DNA of 31,149 nt, taken from NCBI GenBank assembly GCA_005877185.1, contig VBPQ01000012.1:1-31149 (forward strand). The letters are read 5' to 3'. The notes below the pieces were generated by a model. The model made no database searches. It was not told where the DNA came from and saw only the letters and a program-made list of their open reading frames with translations. Below, piece by piece: positions 21,279-29,270 of this stretch. The stretch's first letter is position 1; every line of letters starts with the position of its first letter. The DNA is from Nitrososphaerota archaeon (lineage in GTDB: Archaea > Thermoproteota > Nitrososphaeria > Nitrososphaerales > Gagatemarchaeaceae). Position numbers and translations under genes: made by a program.

Positions 21279-23408
21279 TTGACCCTACCAGTCAGCGAGA
21301 CTCAGGAGACAATTCGCGTACTCGAGGGAGTGGACGAGGTCGCCCGGGGGACACTTCGGTTTATCAGGAACGCGAGGGAGAAAATCGACGTCTGCTCCGA
21401 CTCGAACGGACCGTCGGTCGTAATGGGGGTCGAAGCGTCGAAGCGCCTGATCGTCGAGTGGAAGGACTCGCACAAGAAGGTGAGGTTCCTGACGGAGATA
21501 ACGACAGAGAACGAGAAGTTCGTCAAGGAACTGGCCAAGTTCGTCGAGGTGAGACACCTCGACGGAGTCACGGGAAACTTCGCCGTCTCCGACGCCCCGG
21601 AGTACATCTCGACGGCGGTCATCCGCGAAGCGCAGCCCGTGACGCGTCTGATCTACAGCAACGCACGGGCGATCGTCGAGCAGCAGACCTACCTCTTCGA
21701 GGCGCTCTGGAAGAAGGGGATGCCCGCGGAGTCGAGGATAAGCCAGCTGGACGAGGGGGTCCAGCCGATTCAGACCCAGGTCCTGGATGGAGATACCGCG
21801 ATCCGCGAGTTCATGCAGAAGATGCTCGCCTCTCCCGGCGAGCTGATCGCCTGCACCGAAGCCAGCGCGCTGGAACCCGTCTACGACCTCCTCCTCAAGC
21901 GATTTGAAGACATGCTGGCTAAGAAGAGAGTCGCGGGAGACAGACCGGCGAAGTGGCTGACGTCGATCGGGCCTGAAGAGGTCGCGATGATGCAGAAATG
22001 GGTGGGGCTGGGGATCGAGATAAGACACATCAGCAAGCTCCCCCCTCTCAACTTCGGCTGCACCGAATCCGAGATGCTCGTCTCGCTAGAGAGAGGGGAG
22101 AGGGCCGTTCAGAGGGCGTTCGTCAGCAACGACCCCGCCTCCGTCAGGCATTTCCGTTCCGTCTTCGACGAACTCTGGAGGAACGGAATCGACGCGGCGA
22201 AGAGGGTAGACGAACTCGTCAGGGGCGTCGACCGGACGAGCGTCGAGGTCATCTTGAACCCGCAAGAATCGCTCAGGCGAGCCTGGGATCTCATCGGCTC
22301 CTCGAGGGAAGTGCTCGTGATGTTCTCCACACCGAGGACATTCTTGCGCCAAGTGAACGCGGAGGCTTTCCAGAGGCTCAAGAATGTCGCCCAGAGTACC
22401 CAGGCTCGTGTGAAGATCCTCATTCCCAGTGACGATCAGGTGGTCGCAGCGATGGAGGACGTGAGGAAGATGGTTCCCACGGTCGACTTCAGGGTCATGA
22501 ACGAGAGTCTGAAGACTAGAATCAGCCTCGTAATAGCCGACAGAAGGAAGTCGATGGTTTTCGAGACGAACGACGATACGAAGGAGGACCTTTACGAAGC
22601 CGTCGGGCTCGCGACCTACACCGAGAGCAAGTCGATCGCGGCATCGTACGCCACAATCTTCGAGAGCCTCTGGAGGCAGACAGAGCTCTACGAACAACTG
22701 AAGATTCACGACACTCTCCAGAAGGACTTCATCAACATCGCGGCTCACGAGCTCAGGACACCCGTGCAGGCTATCATCAACTACGCGGAGCTGGCCATCG
22801 CCGACAGGGGGCAGAGAGAGAAGTACTACGACAGGCTGCTCAACAGCGTAAAGAGGCTTCAGAAGCTGACGGAAGAGATACTCGACGCCGCTAGGATAGA
22901 GAGCGGAAACCTCCGCCTGAGCATGGAAGTCTTCAGCCTGAATCAGCTCGTCGCCGAGGTTCTCGCCGACGAGAAAAGCGGAATCAGGAACAAGAACCTG
23001 GCGATCGTCTTCATCCCCGACAAGCGGAAGATGGAACTCTACGGCGACAAAGCCAGAATCACTCGAGTGATTCACAACATCGTGGGTAACGCGGTCAAGT
23101 TCACCGAGGAGGGGAGGATAACGGTGACGACGAGACTTGACGAGAAATCCGAGGATGCCGTGGTCAGCGTCGCAGACACGGGTCCAGGAATCGACCTCGG
23201 AATCCTCCCGAAGCTCTTCACCCGGTTCGTCGCGAAGTCGGAGTCGGGAACGGGGCTGGGACTCTACCTCTCGAAGAGTATCGTCGAGGCCCACGGCGGG
23301 AAGATCTGGGCCGAGAACAACCCGGGAGGGAGGGGAGCCACCTTCTCCTTCACCATCCCCGTGAACCCGGAAAAGAGCCGAAAGCTGGTCTCGCAGCAGA
23401 CAGAGTGA
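21279..23408 (+). CDS. Soluble sensor histidine kinase with three repeated N-terminal sensor modules
   Basis: 709 residues, TTG start set by the TATA box. There is no signal peptide or membrane helix, so the sensor is cytosolic. The N-terminal 470 residues hold three copies of a module of roughly 140-150 residues (about 1-148, 165-304, 322-470), each closing with a similar helix: YLFEALWKKG, SVFDELWRNG and TIFESLWRQ. The fold resembles the PLD-like/TrmB-type effector domain seen in archaeal regulators and kinases. The kinase core follows: H-box FINIAAHELRTPVQ with H490, N-box IVGNAVKFTEEG, G1 VADTGPGID, F-box LFTRF and G2 SGTGLGLYLSKSIVEAHGG. It should phosphorylate the receiver protein encoded just upstream. 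The signal is unknown; upstream palindromes suggest its transcription is controlled. Confidence 0.92.
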   Translation: MTLPVSETQETIRVLEGVDEVARGTLRFIRNAREKIDVCSDSNGPSVVMGVEASKRLIVEWKDSHKKVRFLTEITTENEKFVKELAKFVEVRHLDGVTGNFAVSDAPEYISTAVIREAQPVTRLIYSNARAIVEQQTYLFEALWKKGMPAESRISQLDEGVQPIQTQVLDGDTAIREFMQKMLASPGELIACTEASALEPVYDLLLKRFEDMLAKKRVAGDRPAKWLTSIGPEEVAMMQKWVGLGIEIRHISKLPPLNFGCTESEMLVSLERGERAVQRAFVSNDPASVRHFRSVFDELWRNGIDAAKRVDELVRGVDRTSVEVILNPQESLRRAWDLIGSSREVLVMFSTPRTFLRQVNAEAFQRLKNVAQSTQARVKILIPSDDQVVAAMEDVRKMVPTVDFRVMNESLKTRISLVIADRRKSMVFETNDDTKEDLYEAVGLATYTESKSIAASYATIFESLWRQTELYEQLKIHDTLQKDFINIAAHELRTPVQAIINYAELAIADRGQREKYYDRLLNSVKRLQKLTEEILDAARIESGNLRLSMEVFSLNQLVAEVLADEKSGIRNKNLAIVFIPDKRKMELYGDKARITRVIHNIVGNAVKFTEEGRITVTTRLDEKSEDAVVSVADTGPGIDLGILPKLFTRFVAKSESGTGLGLYLSKSIVEAHGGKIWAENNPGGRGATFSFTIPVNPEKSRKLVSQQTE

Positions 23409-23445
23409 GGTGCTCGATGTGGGGCCCGACTGCCTGCTCGCGTAG

Positions 23446-23484
23446 ACGAATGTCCAACTTGTCGTGCAAATAGTCTACATTCGT
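23446..23484. promoter_or_regulatory. Inverted repeat upstream of the glutamine synthetase promoter
   Basis: ACGAATGT at 23446-23453 and ACATTCGT at 23477-23484 are perfect 8-bp inverted arms with 23 bp between. They end 20 bp upstream of the TATA box of the glutamine synthetase gene. It could be a regulator site for nitrogen control or a terminator hairpin for the kinase gene; the spacing is wide for a terminator. Confidence 0.4.
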
Positions 23485-23504
23485 ATCGTCTCCTGCTAGC
23501 TACC

Positions 23505-23511
23505 TTTATAT
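23505..23511 (+). promoter_or_regulatory. TATA-box promoter of glnA
   Basis: TTTATAT is centred about 25 bp upstream of the GTG at 23533. This spacing favours that GTG over the TTG at 23524 as start. Confidence 0.62.
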
Positions 23512-23532
23512 TTGTTCTAAGGATTGCCTGGC

Positions 23533-25002
23533 GTGACTTACCAGGTCACCGAGAGAGGGGCCTTCATCAGGCGTCGGGTAACGGCCGCCGAGGTTCTGGC
23601 GAGGATATCGAAGGAGGCCGTCAAGTTTGTCGACCTGCAGTTCACCGACGTTCCGGGGAGGTTAAGACACGTCACGCTACCGTCGGAGATGGTCCACGAG
23701 GGCATCTTCAGGGACGGTGTCGCGAAGCTCGACGGCTCCTCTGTGAAGGGGTTCGTCGAGATTCACGAATCGGATATGATGCTCGTCCCCGACCCATCGA
23801 GCTTCGGGATCATCCCGTGGATGAAGGAAGACGGCATGAAGACGGCCAGAATGATCTGCGACGTGAGAACCGGCTTCGGGGGAGGAAGGTTTCAGCGCGA
23901 CCCGAGGTACATAGCGCAGAGGGCGGAGCAGAGCCTCCCGCAGTTGGGCTTCACAGATTCTCTGTGGGGACCCGAGGTAGAATTCTTCGTCTTCAGCAGC
24001 GCGACCTGGTCGGTGCACAACCCCTTCTCATCCGGCTTCTCGATCTCTTCGAGCGAGTCGGCCCTCGAGACCAGGGGGACGAACTTTCCGATTCGTTTCA
24101 AGGACGGATACTACCCCGCCCCGCCCGTCGATTCGCTGATGGAGTACCGCAGCGAGTGCGTCTCCGCCCTCAAAGAGGGGTTCGGCGTCCTCAGCAACGC
24201 CCACCACCACGAGGTGGCCACCGCGGGGCAGTGCGAGATCGACATGTACAGGGACGGGTTGGTTGCGATGGGAGACAACGTCATGACGTACAAGTACGTC
24301 GTCAGGAATCTCGCTTCGAGGCGGGGGCTCATCGCGTCGACGATGCCGAAGCCCATCTTCGGGGACAACGCGGTGGGGATGCACACGCACTCGAGCCTCT
24401 GGAGGGAGGAGAGAAACGCCTTCTTCGACCCGGACGACGGGTATGCGGAGATAAGCCAGACAGCGAGGTACTACATCGGCGGGCTGCTGGAACACAGCAG
24501 GGCGCTCTGCGCGGTAGTGGCACCCACGACGAACTCCTACAGGCGCCTGGTCCCCGGGTACGAGGCGCCCGTCTACGTCGCATGGAGCAAGGCGAACAGG
24601 TCGGCGAACGTGAGGATACCACTCTACGAGAGGGGGAGGGCGGGGGAGGGTGCGAAGAGAGTCGAGTTCAGAACGCCAGACCCCTCGTGCAACCCGTATC
24701 TCGCCTTCGCGGCGATCCTCGCGGCGGGGCTCGACGGAGTCAGGAGGAAGCTGGACCCGGGAGACCCGGTTGACCAGGACATCTACAAGCTGACACCGGA
24801 GAGGAGGAGGGAACTCTCGGTGAAGGAACTCCCGGGAAGCCTCGCGGAAGCCGTCGAGTGCCTGAAGAGCGACTCGGAGTTCCTATCTCCCATCTTCCCG
24901 AACGACCTCCTCGAGGTGATGATGGAGCTCGAGATGGAGAACTACAGGGCCGTCAGCGCGAGACCCCACCCCTACGAGTTCTACCTCTACTTCGACCTAT
25001 GA
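23533..25002 (+). CDS. glnA: Glutamine synthetase
   Basis: 489 residues from GTG 23533 (a TTG three codons upstream is possible but lies before the expected transcription start). Type I glutamine synthetase: beta-grasp domain with KFVDLQFTDVPGRLRHV and DGSSVKGF; catalytic domain with WGPEVEFFVF, NAHHHEVATAGQCEIDM, the ATP-binding PKPIFGDNAVGMHTHSSLW, the substrate loop NSYRRLVPGYEAPVYVAWS and RVEFRTPDPSCNPYLAFAA. The metal ligands in EVEF, GQCEID and HTHSS and the ammonia-site segment are intact. It makes glutamine from glutamate, ammonia and ATP, the main entry of ammonium nitrogen and the amino donor for GlmS in this window. Own promoter; an inverted repeat just upstream may be a control site. 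Confidence 0.96.
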   Translation: MTYQVTERGAFIRRRVTAAEVLARISKEAVKFVDLQFTDVPGRLRHVTLPSEMVHEGIFRDGVAKLDGSSVKGFVEIHESDMMLVPDPSSFGIIPWMKEDGMKTARMICDVRTGFGGGRFQRDPRYIAQRAEQSLPQLGFTDSLWGPEVEFFVFSSATWSVHNPFSSGFSISSSESALETRGTNFPIRFKDGYYPAPPVDSLMEYRSECVSALKEGFGVLSNAHHHEVATAGQCEIDMYRDGLVAMGDNVMTYKYVVRNLASRRGLIASTMPKPIFGDNAVGMHTHSSLWREERNAFFDPDDGYAEISQTARYYIGGLLEHSRALCAVVAPTTNSYRRLVPGYEAPVYVAWSKANRSANVRIPLYERGRAGEGAKRVEFRTPDPSCNPYLAFAAILAAGLDGVRRKLDPGDPVDQDIYKLTPERRRELSVKELPGSLAEAVECLKSDSEFLSPIFPNDLLEVMMELEMENYRAVSARPHPYEFYLYFDL

Positions 25003-25109
25003 GGGCATCAGTACTCAGTCCGCAAGCTCTCAGGAGCGGTCAATCGACCCGCGCGAATTCTCGAGCGAGGTTCATGCGCTCGCGCTGTACTCCCCTATGT
25101 GGCGGAGCG

Positions 25110-25513
25110 CTACTTCGCCCCTCTTCGTCTTTTCGATGATTTTCCGTCAGCTGTGTATACGTCGCCGCTCAGGAGCTTTCCCAGAGCCAGGTATGATGCG
25201 TCATAGACGGTCAACCCATACAAATATGCGAGCGTGAGGCAGATAGTCTTCAGATCCCCCAGGAGGGGGTATAGCGCCATTCTGAAGCGCATGAGAGCAT
25301 CTCCAGCGTTCTCTAACTCGGTCTGCCCCACTCCACGTTATACCTTAGAGCGTTCATGACCTCAAAAGGCATCATCTGGGTAGACCGAAGGTCAATGCTG
25401 CGCATTTCATAGTTGCCGATCAGGGATAATGCCTGCCCTGTAAACTCCTCCTCGACGAACCACTTCACGACGACAGATGCGTCGACGACAATTATCTTCT
25501 TAGGTCTCTCCAC
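25110..25513 (-). pseudogene. vapC: VapC-type PIN toxin, frameshifted
   Basis: The first part, from GTG 25513, reads IIVVDASVVVKWFVEEEF and PFEVMNALRYNVEWG and then hits a stop at 25313. The continuation lies in another frame: QTELENAGDALMRF, LYGLTVYDASYLALGK and DVYTADGK, ending at 25110. Adding one G to the GGGG run near 25325 joins them into one PIN domain of about 134 residues, with all expected acids (Asp in VDAS, Glu in FEV, Asp in YDAS, Asp in TAD). PIN toxins cut RNA. The antitoxin gene upstream is intact and overlaps the start by 22 bp. So the toxin is either inactivated or the base was lost in sequencing. Confidence 0.8.
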
Positions 25514-25740
25514 TTTCTTATCTCCTTGGTGGAGTCCCAGCCTTTCGACGGACGTCGGATGGATTGGGCTATCTTCAGCCCCTCCTTAATGTCTCGTGGG
25601 TCGACATTCCTCTCCGCTAGCTCCTCTCGCTCTATCGTTTCGTTTATCGCCCGTCTTATCGTCTCGCTCCAGTCCGCGTTGGCGAGCCTGCGCATCTTAT
25701 TTCTCGTCTCCTTGTCGACCTTCACGCTCACGACCTCCAT
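25492..25740 (-). CDS. vapB: VapB-type antitoxin
   Basis: 82 residues from ATG 25740. The N-terminus VVSVKVDKETRNKMRRLA with WSETIRRAINETIER is a ribbon-helix-helix DNA-binding fold; the C-terminal tail, IAQSIRRPSKGWDSTKEIRKWRDLRR, split here as IAQSIRRPSKGW and DSTKEIRKWRDL, is the basic toxin-neutralising part. It overlaps the start of the PIN toxin gene by 22 bp, the normal vapBC order. It should repress its own operon. A TATA-like CTTTATG lies about 28 bp upstream on the minus strand (25766-25772). Confidence 0.85.
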   Translation of the reverse strand: MEVVSVKVDKETRNKMRRLANADWSETIRRAINETIEREELAERNVDPRDIKEGLKIAQSIRRPSKGWDSTKEIRKWRDLRR

Positions 25741-25888
25741 GCCCCTGGTAATACTTGTTCAGTAACATAAAGATCACCGCCAATGCACGGATTTTCGTGT
25801 AATCCTGACATGGCTTGTGCTATGACCGATTGGAAACCACACCACACCGCAGATTCAGGGGTGCGCTTCTCGGCCGCCGACCAATAGC

Positions 25889-25896
25889 TATATACA
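25889..25896 (+). promoter_or_regulatory. TATA-box promoter of the csoR/P-type ATPase operon
   Basis: TATATACA is centred about 30 bp upstream of the ATG at 25923, so the leader is at most a few bases. Confidence 0.58.
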
Positions 25897-25920
25897 TATC
25901 CCCTCCCCCTGGATGGGATA
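25897..25920. promoter_or_regulatory. Candidate CsoR-type operator overlapping the promoter
   Basis: TATCCC at 25897-25902 and GGGATA at 25915-25920 are inverted arms separated by 12 bp of C-rich sequence. The element lies between the TATA box and the start of the repressor gene, where binding would block transcription. CsoR-family operators are typically G/C-tract inverted repeats of this form; the assignment is inference. Confidence 0.5.
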
Positions 25921-25922
25921 AC

Positions 25923-26186
25923 ATGGCACAGCACAAGAGAAAGGACGTTGAGAATCGCGTGGCGAAGATACACGGCCACGTTCACGCAGTCAGGGAAATG
26001 CTTGAAGACGGTCGGTCCTATTCTGAAGTCGTACATCAGATAGTGGCGATCAGGTCGGCGCTCGACAGCGTCATCCAGGTTATCGTCGACGACTTGGTAG
26101 AGGACTGCGTCGCGAAGGCCGAGAAAAAGGAGCCCGTGACGAACAGCCTGGTGGAGCTACAGCAGATCGTCGCCAGGATAAGGTGA
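25923..26186 (+). CDS. CsoR/RcnR-family metal-sensing repressor with atypical ligands
   Basis: 87 residues from ATG 25923; the open frame extends upstream but crosses its own promoter. All-helical DUF156 fold: VENRVAKIHGHVHAVREMLEDG, VVHQIVAIRSALDSVIQVIVDD, then EDCVAKAEKK. The family senses Cu(I), Ni/Co or other ligands through residues at the Cys-His-Cys (CsoR) or His-Cys-His-His (RcnR) positions. Here the first Cys position appears to be Tyr or Ser (RSYSEV), the usual His is Leu (DDLVEDC) and only C62 remains, while extra His occur at 4, 17, 19, 21 and 38. So the metal or signal may differ. It heads an operon with a P1B-type ATPase 7 bp downstream, and an inverted repeat overlaps its promoter. 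Confidence 0.88.
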   Translation: MAQHKRKDVENRVAKIHGHVHAVREMLEDGRSYSEVVHQIVAIRSALDSVIQVIVDDLVEDCVAKAEKKEPVTNSLVELQQIVARIR

Positions 26187-26193
26187 GAACCTC

Positions 26194-28074
26194 ATGGTCG
26201 ATGAGCGAATTATCGAATCGGCTAGTGGGCAGAAGGATGGCGGGAACACCAGAACCGATGTAGTTCGGCTCTCGATCATCGCAGTCGCGGCGGTTTTCAG
26301 CTGGAGTGGAATCTGGAGCCAATTTGTGCCGGTAGACGTCGTAGCAATAGCGGCGACCCTGCTCGGCGGCTACCCCGTCTACAAGGAAACTCTCCGCGCG
26401 CTCCGGCACGGCCACGTCAATATGGAGGTCTCGATGGCGGTGGCCATCTTCGCGTCGCTGATCGTGAGGCAGTTCACCGTCTCGGCGGTGATCACCTTCT
26501 TCGTGCTGCTCTCAGAGTACATCGAGACCTATGCGGTCGACAAGGGAAAGCAGACCATCTCGCTGCTCGAAAGGTCGGCTCCCAAGCTGGCTCTCGTCAG
26601 AAGGGAGGGAGAAGAAGTCCAAGTCGACCCGAAATCGTTGGTGCAGAACGACGTAGTAATCGTTAGGGACGGCGAGCGGGTGCCGGTGGATGGGACGATC
26701 GTCGTCGGGTCCGCTTTCGTGAACCAATCTTCCATAACCGGCGAGTCGGCGAGGCTCGAGAAGAGCGCCGGCGACAGAGTCTACGCCGGAAGCGTAAACG
26801 AATCCGGGCTGATCGAGGTGCGTACCGAGAAGGTCGGGACTGAGACGGTCTTCGGGAAGATCATAAAACTGGTTGAGGATGCTGAGAACAGAAAGGCGCC
26901 AATACAGAAGTTATCCGACAGGCTCGCTAGCTGGCTGATTGAATTCGCCATTGGCTTCGCGGCCTTCACCTTTCTGGTGACCAGAGACGTAATCTCGACC
27001 CTTTCCGTGGTCGTGGTCGCAGGCGCCTGCGGAGTCGCCGCCGGAACGCCTCTCGCGATTGTGGCAATAATGGGGAAGGCTGCGAAGAGAGGGACGATCG
27101 TGAAGGGTGGAGCTTACCTCGAAGAGATGAGCAGGGTCGATACGGTCGTGATAGATAAGACGGGCACGCTTACCTTCGGCGATCCCGTAGTCACAGACAT
27201 AGTCGGCTTCGACGGCTTCGGCGAACAGGAGGTGCTGGAATACGCGGCGATTGCGGAGAGATACTCCAACCATCCCCTGGCGCGGGCAATCTTGGGGAAG
27301 GCCACCGAGTCAGGGATCAAGCTCTCTGAGGAGGTCTCATCCGCCTCATCGAGCTATATCGCCGGAAAAGGTATTGTTTGCCAGTTCAACGGAGGGCAGA
27401 TAATCGTAGGAAACGACATTCTGATGGCAGAGAAGAAAGTCCAGTTCCCAAGGGGCAGGGAAGAGCAAGCGCTGTCGGGTGGCTCCAAGGGAAGGTCCAC
27501 GGTGCTGGTCGCCTACCATGGCAAGATATGCGGAACGATATCTATCGCTGACAGGGTGCGAGGAGAGAGCAGAAGAGCGCTCGAAGAGCTGAAGAAGATG
27601 GGGATACGGACAGTCATGCTGACAGGGGACAACAAAGAGGTTGCGCAGGACGTCGCAAGGGAGGTCGGGATCGACGAGGTCTACGCCGATCTGCTCCCCG
27701 AGGACAAGGTCTCCATCGTGGAGAAGCTCGTAGCTGAAGGCCACAGAGTGGCGATGGTCGGAGACGGCATCAATGACGCTCCCGCACTCGCCCGTGCGAA
27801 CGTCGGGATAGGGATGGGCGGGGGGACGGACGTTGCGATAGAAGAAGCTGACATCGTGCTCATGACCAACGACCTTCAGAAGATCGCGGATGTGGCGAGG
27901 CTGAGCAGAAAGGCGTATCGGGCCATAATGGAGAACTTCTATGGGACGGCGACTGTGGACGGGATAGGCATGACTCTTGCCTTCCTCGGTCTATTGAATC
28001 CCTTGCTTGCCGCAGGGATACACGTTACCTCCGAACTCGTCTTCATCCTCAACTCAGCAAAACTAATCAGATGA
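26194..28074 (+). CDS. P1B-type heavy-metal-translocating ATPase with unusual ACG metal-site motif
   Basis: 626 residues from ATG 26194, with AGGTGAG (the repressor stop region) as ribosome-binding site. Core: HGHVNMEVSM in the early helices, actuator ITGES (181-185), phosphorylation site DKTGT (D321), the P1B HP signature SNHPLA, TGDNKEVA and GDGINDAPAL, and C-terminal helices with HVTSELVFILNSAKL. There is no N-terminal HMA or His-rich metal domain. The transmembrane metal-site sequence, where most members have CPC, SPC or TPC, reads VVAGACGVAAGTPLA, so Pro is absent and C279 is the only thiol. Substrate therefore cannot be called from the known classes. It is in an operon with a CsoR-like repressor, which fits metal export under metal control. 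Likely membrane-located efflux pump. Confidence 0.93.
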   Translation: MVDERIIESASGQKDGGNTRTDVVRLSIIAVAAVFSWSGIWSQFVPVDVVAIAATLLGGYPVYKETLRALRHGHVNMEVSMAVAIFASLIVRQFTVSAVITFFVLLSEYIETYAVDKGKQTISLLERSAPKLALVRREGEEVQVDPKSLVQNDVVIVRDGERVPVDGTIVVGSAFVNQSSITGESARLEKSAGDRVYAGSVNESGLIEVRTEKVGTETVFGKIIKLVEDAENRKAPIQKLSDRLASWLIEFAIGFAAFTFLVTRDVISTLSVVVVAGACGVAAGTPLAIVAIMGKAAKRGTIVKGGAYLEEMSRVDTVVIDKTGTLTFGDPVVTDIVGFDGFGEQEVLEYAAIAERYSNHPLARAILGKATESGIKLSEEVSSASSSYIAGKGIVCQFNGGQIIVGNDILMAEKKVQFPRGREEQALSGGSKGRSTVLVAYHGKICGTISIADRVRGESRRALEELKKMGIRTVMLTGDNKEVAQDVAREVGIDEVYADLLPEDKVSIVEKLVAEGHRVAMVGDGINDAPALARANVGIGMGGGTDVAIEEADIVLMTNDLQKIADVARLSRKAYRAIMENFYGTATVDGIGMTLAFLGLLNPLLAAGIHVTSELVFILNSAKLIR

Positions 28075-28175
28075 GGAGACCTCACGAGGAAGGAACAGGT
28101 GCTGAATTGTTGCGTGCAGCGACCATTCTGTATCTATCAGCCGGCTCCGCCAGGCTTCACCCTTTGGGTTCTACC

Positions 28176-28810
28176 TCACTTCAATCCGTATCTCTTCCTA
28201 AGGTCCTCGGTGGTTCCGACTCTGACTATGGGCTCTTTCTGTATCTTCTTCAGTTTCTGAATGTATTCGGGCTTCTTAATCTCCAGAATTTTTCGGAAGA
28301 TTTCTGCCTGCTCAATGGCGTCATCCAAGGCGTTGTGAGTATGCTTTCGCCCGACTCGAAGGACTTTCTTGTCAAGCTTCTTCTGGCAGTCTCGCCCCAG
28401 GTTGTGCCTAGCTTGCCCATGTAGTATGCCTTGATGTCCAAGCCACTTACTCCGAACGGGTTGTGGCCCAAGAACCTGTGGAAATAGTATGCGACGAACA
28501 TCCAGTCGAAAGTTGCGTTGAAAGCCACAAAGATAGACCTCTTTCCACTAGAGACAGAACTCAGCCAACCCTCAAAGGCACGCAACGCAGCTGCCGGTTC
28601 GGCTCCAGTCTCGCTTAGTTTTTGTAATGACAAGCCAGTGACCTCAAGCGCCTTTGGGATGAATGCGTCAGTAATGGGCTTGATTTCTCTGTAGAATGTC
28701 TTCGATGTCTCACCGACAACGCAGGCGCCAAGCGAGAGCAAGCTGTATTCACCTGGAATCGGTCCTGAAGTTTCTACATCAACTGATATGTAAATCTCGT
28801 ATTTGTCCAC
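28176..28810 (-). pseudogene. DEDDh-family 3'-5' exonuclease, frameshifted
   Basis: From ATG 28810 the frame gives IYISVDVETSGPIPGEYSLL (D11, E13), then VAFNATFDWMF (D102) and LDIKAYYMGKLGTTWGETA. After about 28387 it becomes unlike the family. Inserting one A in the CCAGAAG stretch (28376-28388 region) restores KKLDKKVLRVGRKHTHNALD, then DAIEQAEIF, FRKILEIKKPEYIQKLKKI and a stop at 28176. The restored H-x4-D (HNALDD) completes the DEDDh active site of RNase T/PolC-epsilon-type exonucleases. So the gene was a normal exonuclease of about 211 residues and is now broken, or an A was lost in sequencing. It follows the PIN toxin with a 2-bp gap, as if in one operon. Confidence 0.82.
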
Positions 28811-28812
28811 GA

Positions 28813-29270
28813 TTACTCCAAATCCTTCGAGATCACTAGCTCTTCGAATCTGTCACTAATGATTCCCAGCATTGTCCGGGGACTGACTATCCGCACCTTC
28901 TTGAAACGTTCCACTCTCTGAAGGTGCCTGTCACCAGAAACTAGAAACTCGGCCTCGCCGTCCGCTGCGGTATTAAGGATGATATCGTCCTTCGGATCTT
29001 CTCTTACCTCCTTGAAATCTGACTTTGTCTCTACGACCGTAGAGGCGTCCCGAATCGTCGTGACGAATTGGTCGATTCGTTTCGTGGAATAATCAAACCT
29101 TCCCCTGACCTCTCTCCTCGAGATGACGTCCTTGAACTCGTCGAGAATTGGTCCAGAGAAGATGAGTTCGATTTGGGGAAAAGTGATTGCCAGACTAGGA
29201 CGGCTGCCGGCTGTCCTTGTCTAGAGATAAAGGCCGAAACGAGAACGTTAGTGTCGAGTACAATCTTCAA
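28813..29270 (-). pseudogene. PIN-family toxin (COG1569-like), frameshifted
   Basis: The N-terminus from ATG 29270, MKIVLDTNVLVSAFISRQGQ, is a classic PIN start (Asp-Thr-Asn). The frame then runs into Ser-rich nonsense after PAAVLV. The neighbouring frame continues a perfect PIN protein: IELIFSGPILDEFKDVISRR, VRGRFDYSTKRIDQFV, VREDPKDDIILNTAADGEAE and FLVSGDRHLQRV, ending TAA at 28813. One missing C in the TTTTCCCC run (about 29175-29183) would explain the switch. The repaired protein would be about 152 residues. The AbrB-type antitoxin gene overlaps its start (ATGA). Broken toxin or sequencing error. Confidence 0.82.

Noticed and set aside
22086..23294. Minus-strand ORF of 402 residues
   Set aside because: Antisense shadow of the histidine kinase gene; no recognisable domain.
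23817..24773. Plus-strand ORF of 318 residues inside glnA
   Set aside because: Out-of-frame shadow of glutamine synthetase, Arg/Gly-rich, no motif.
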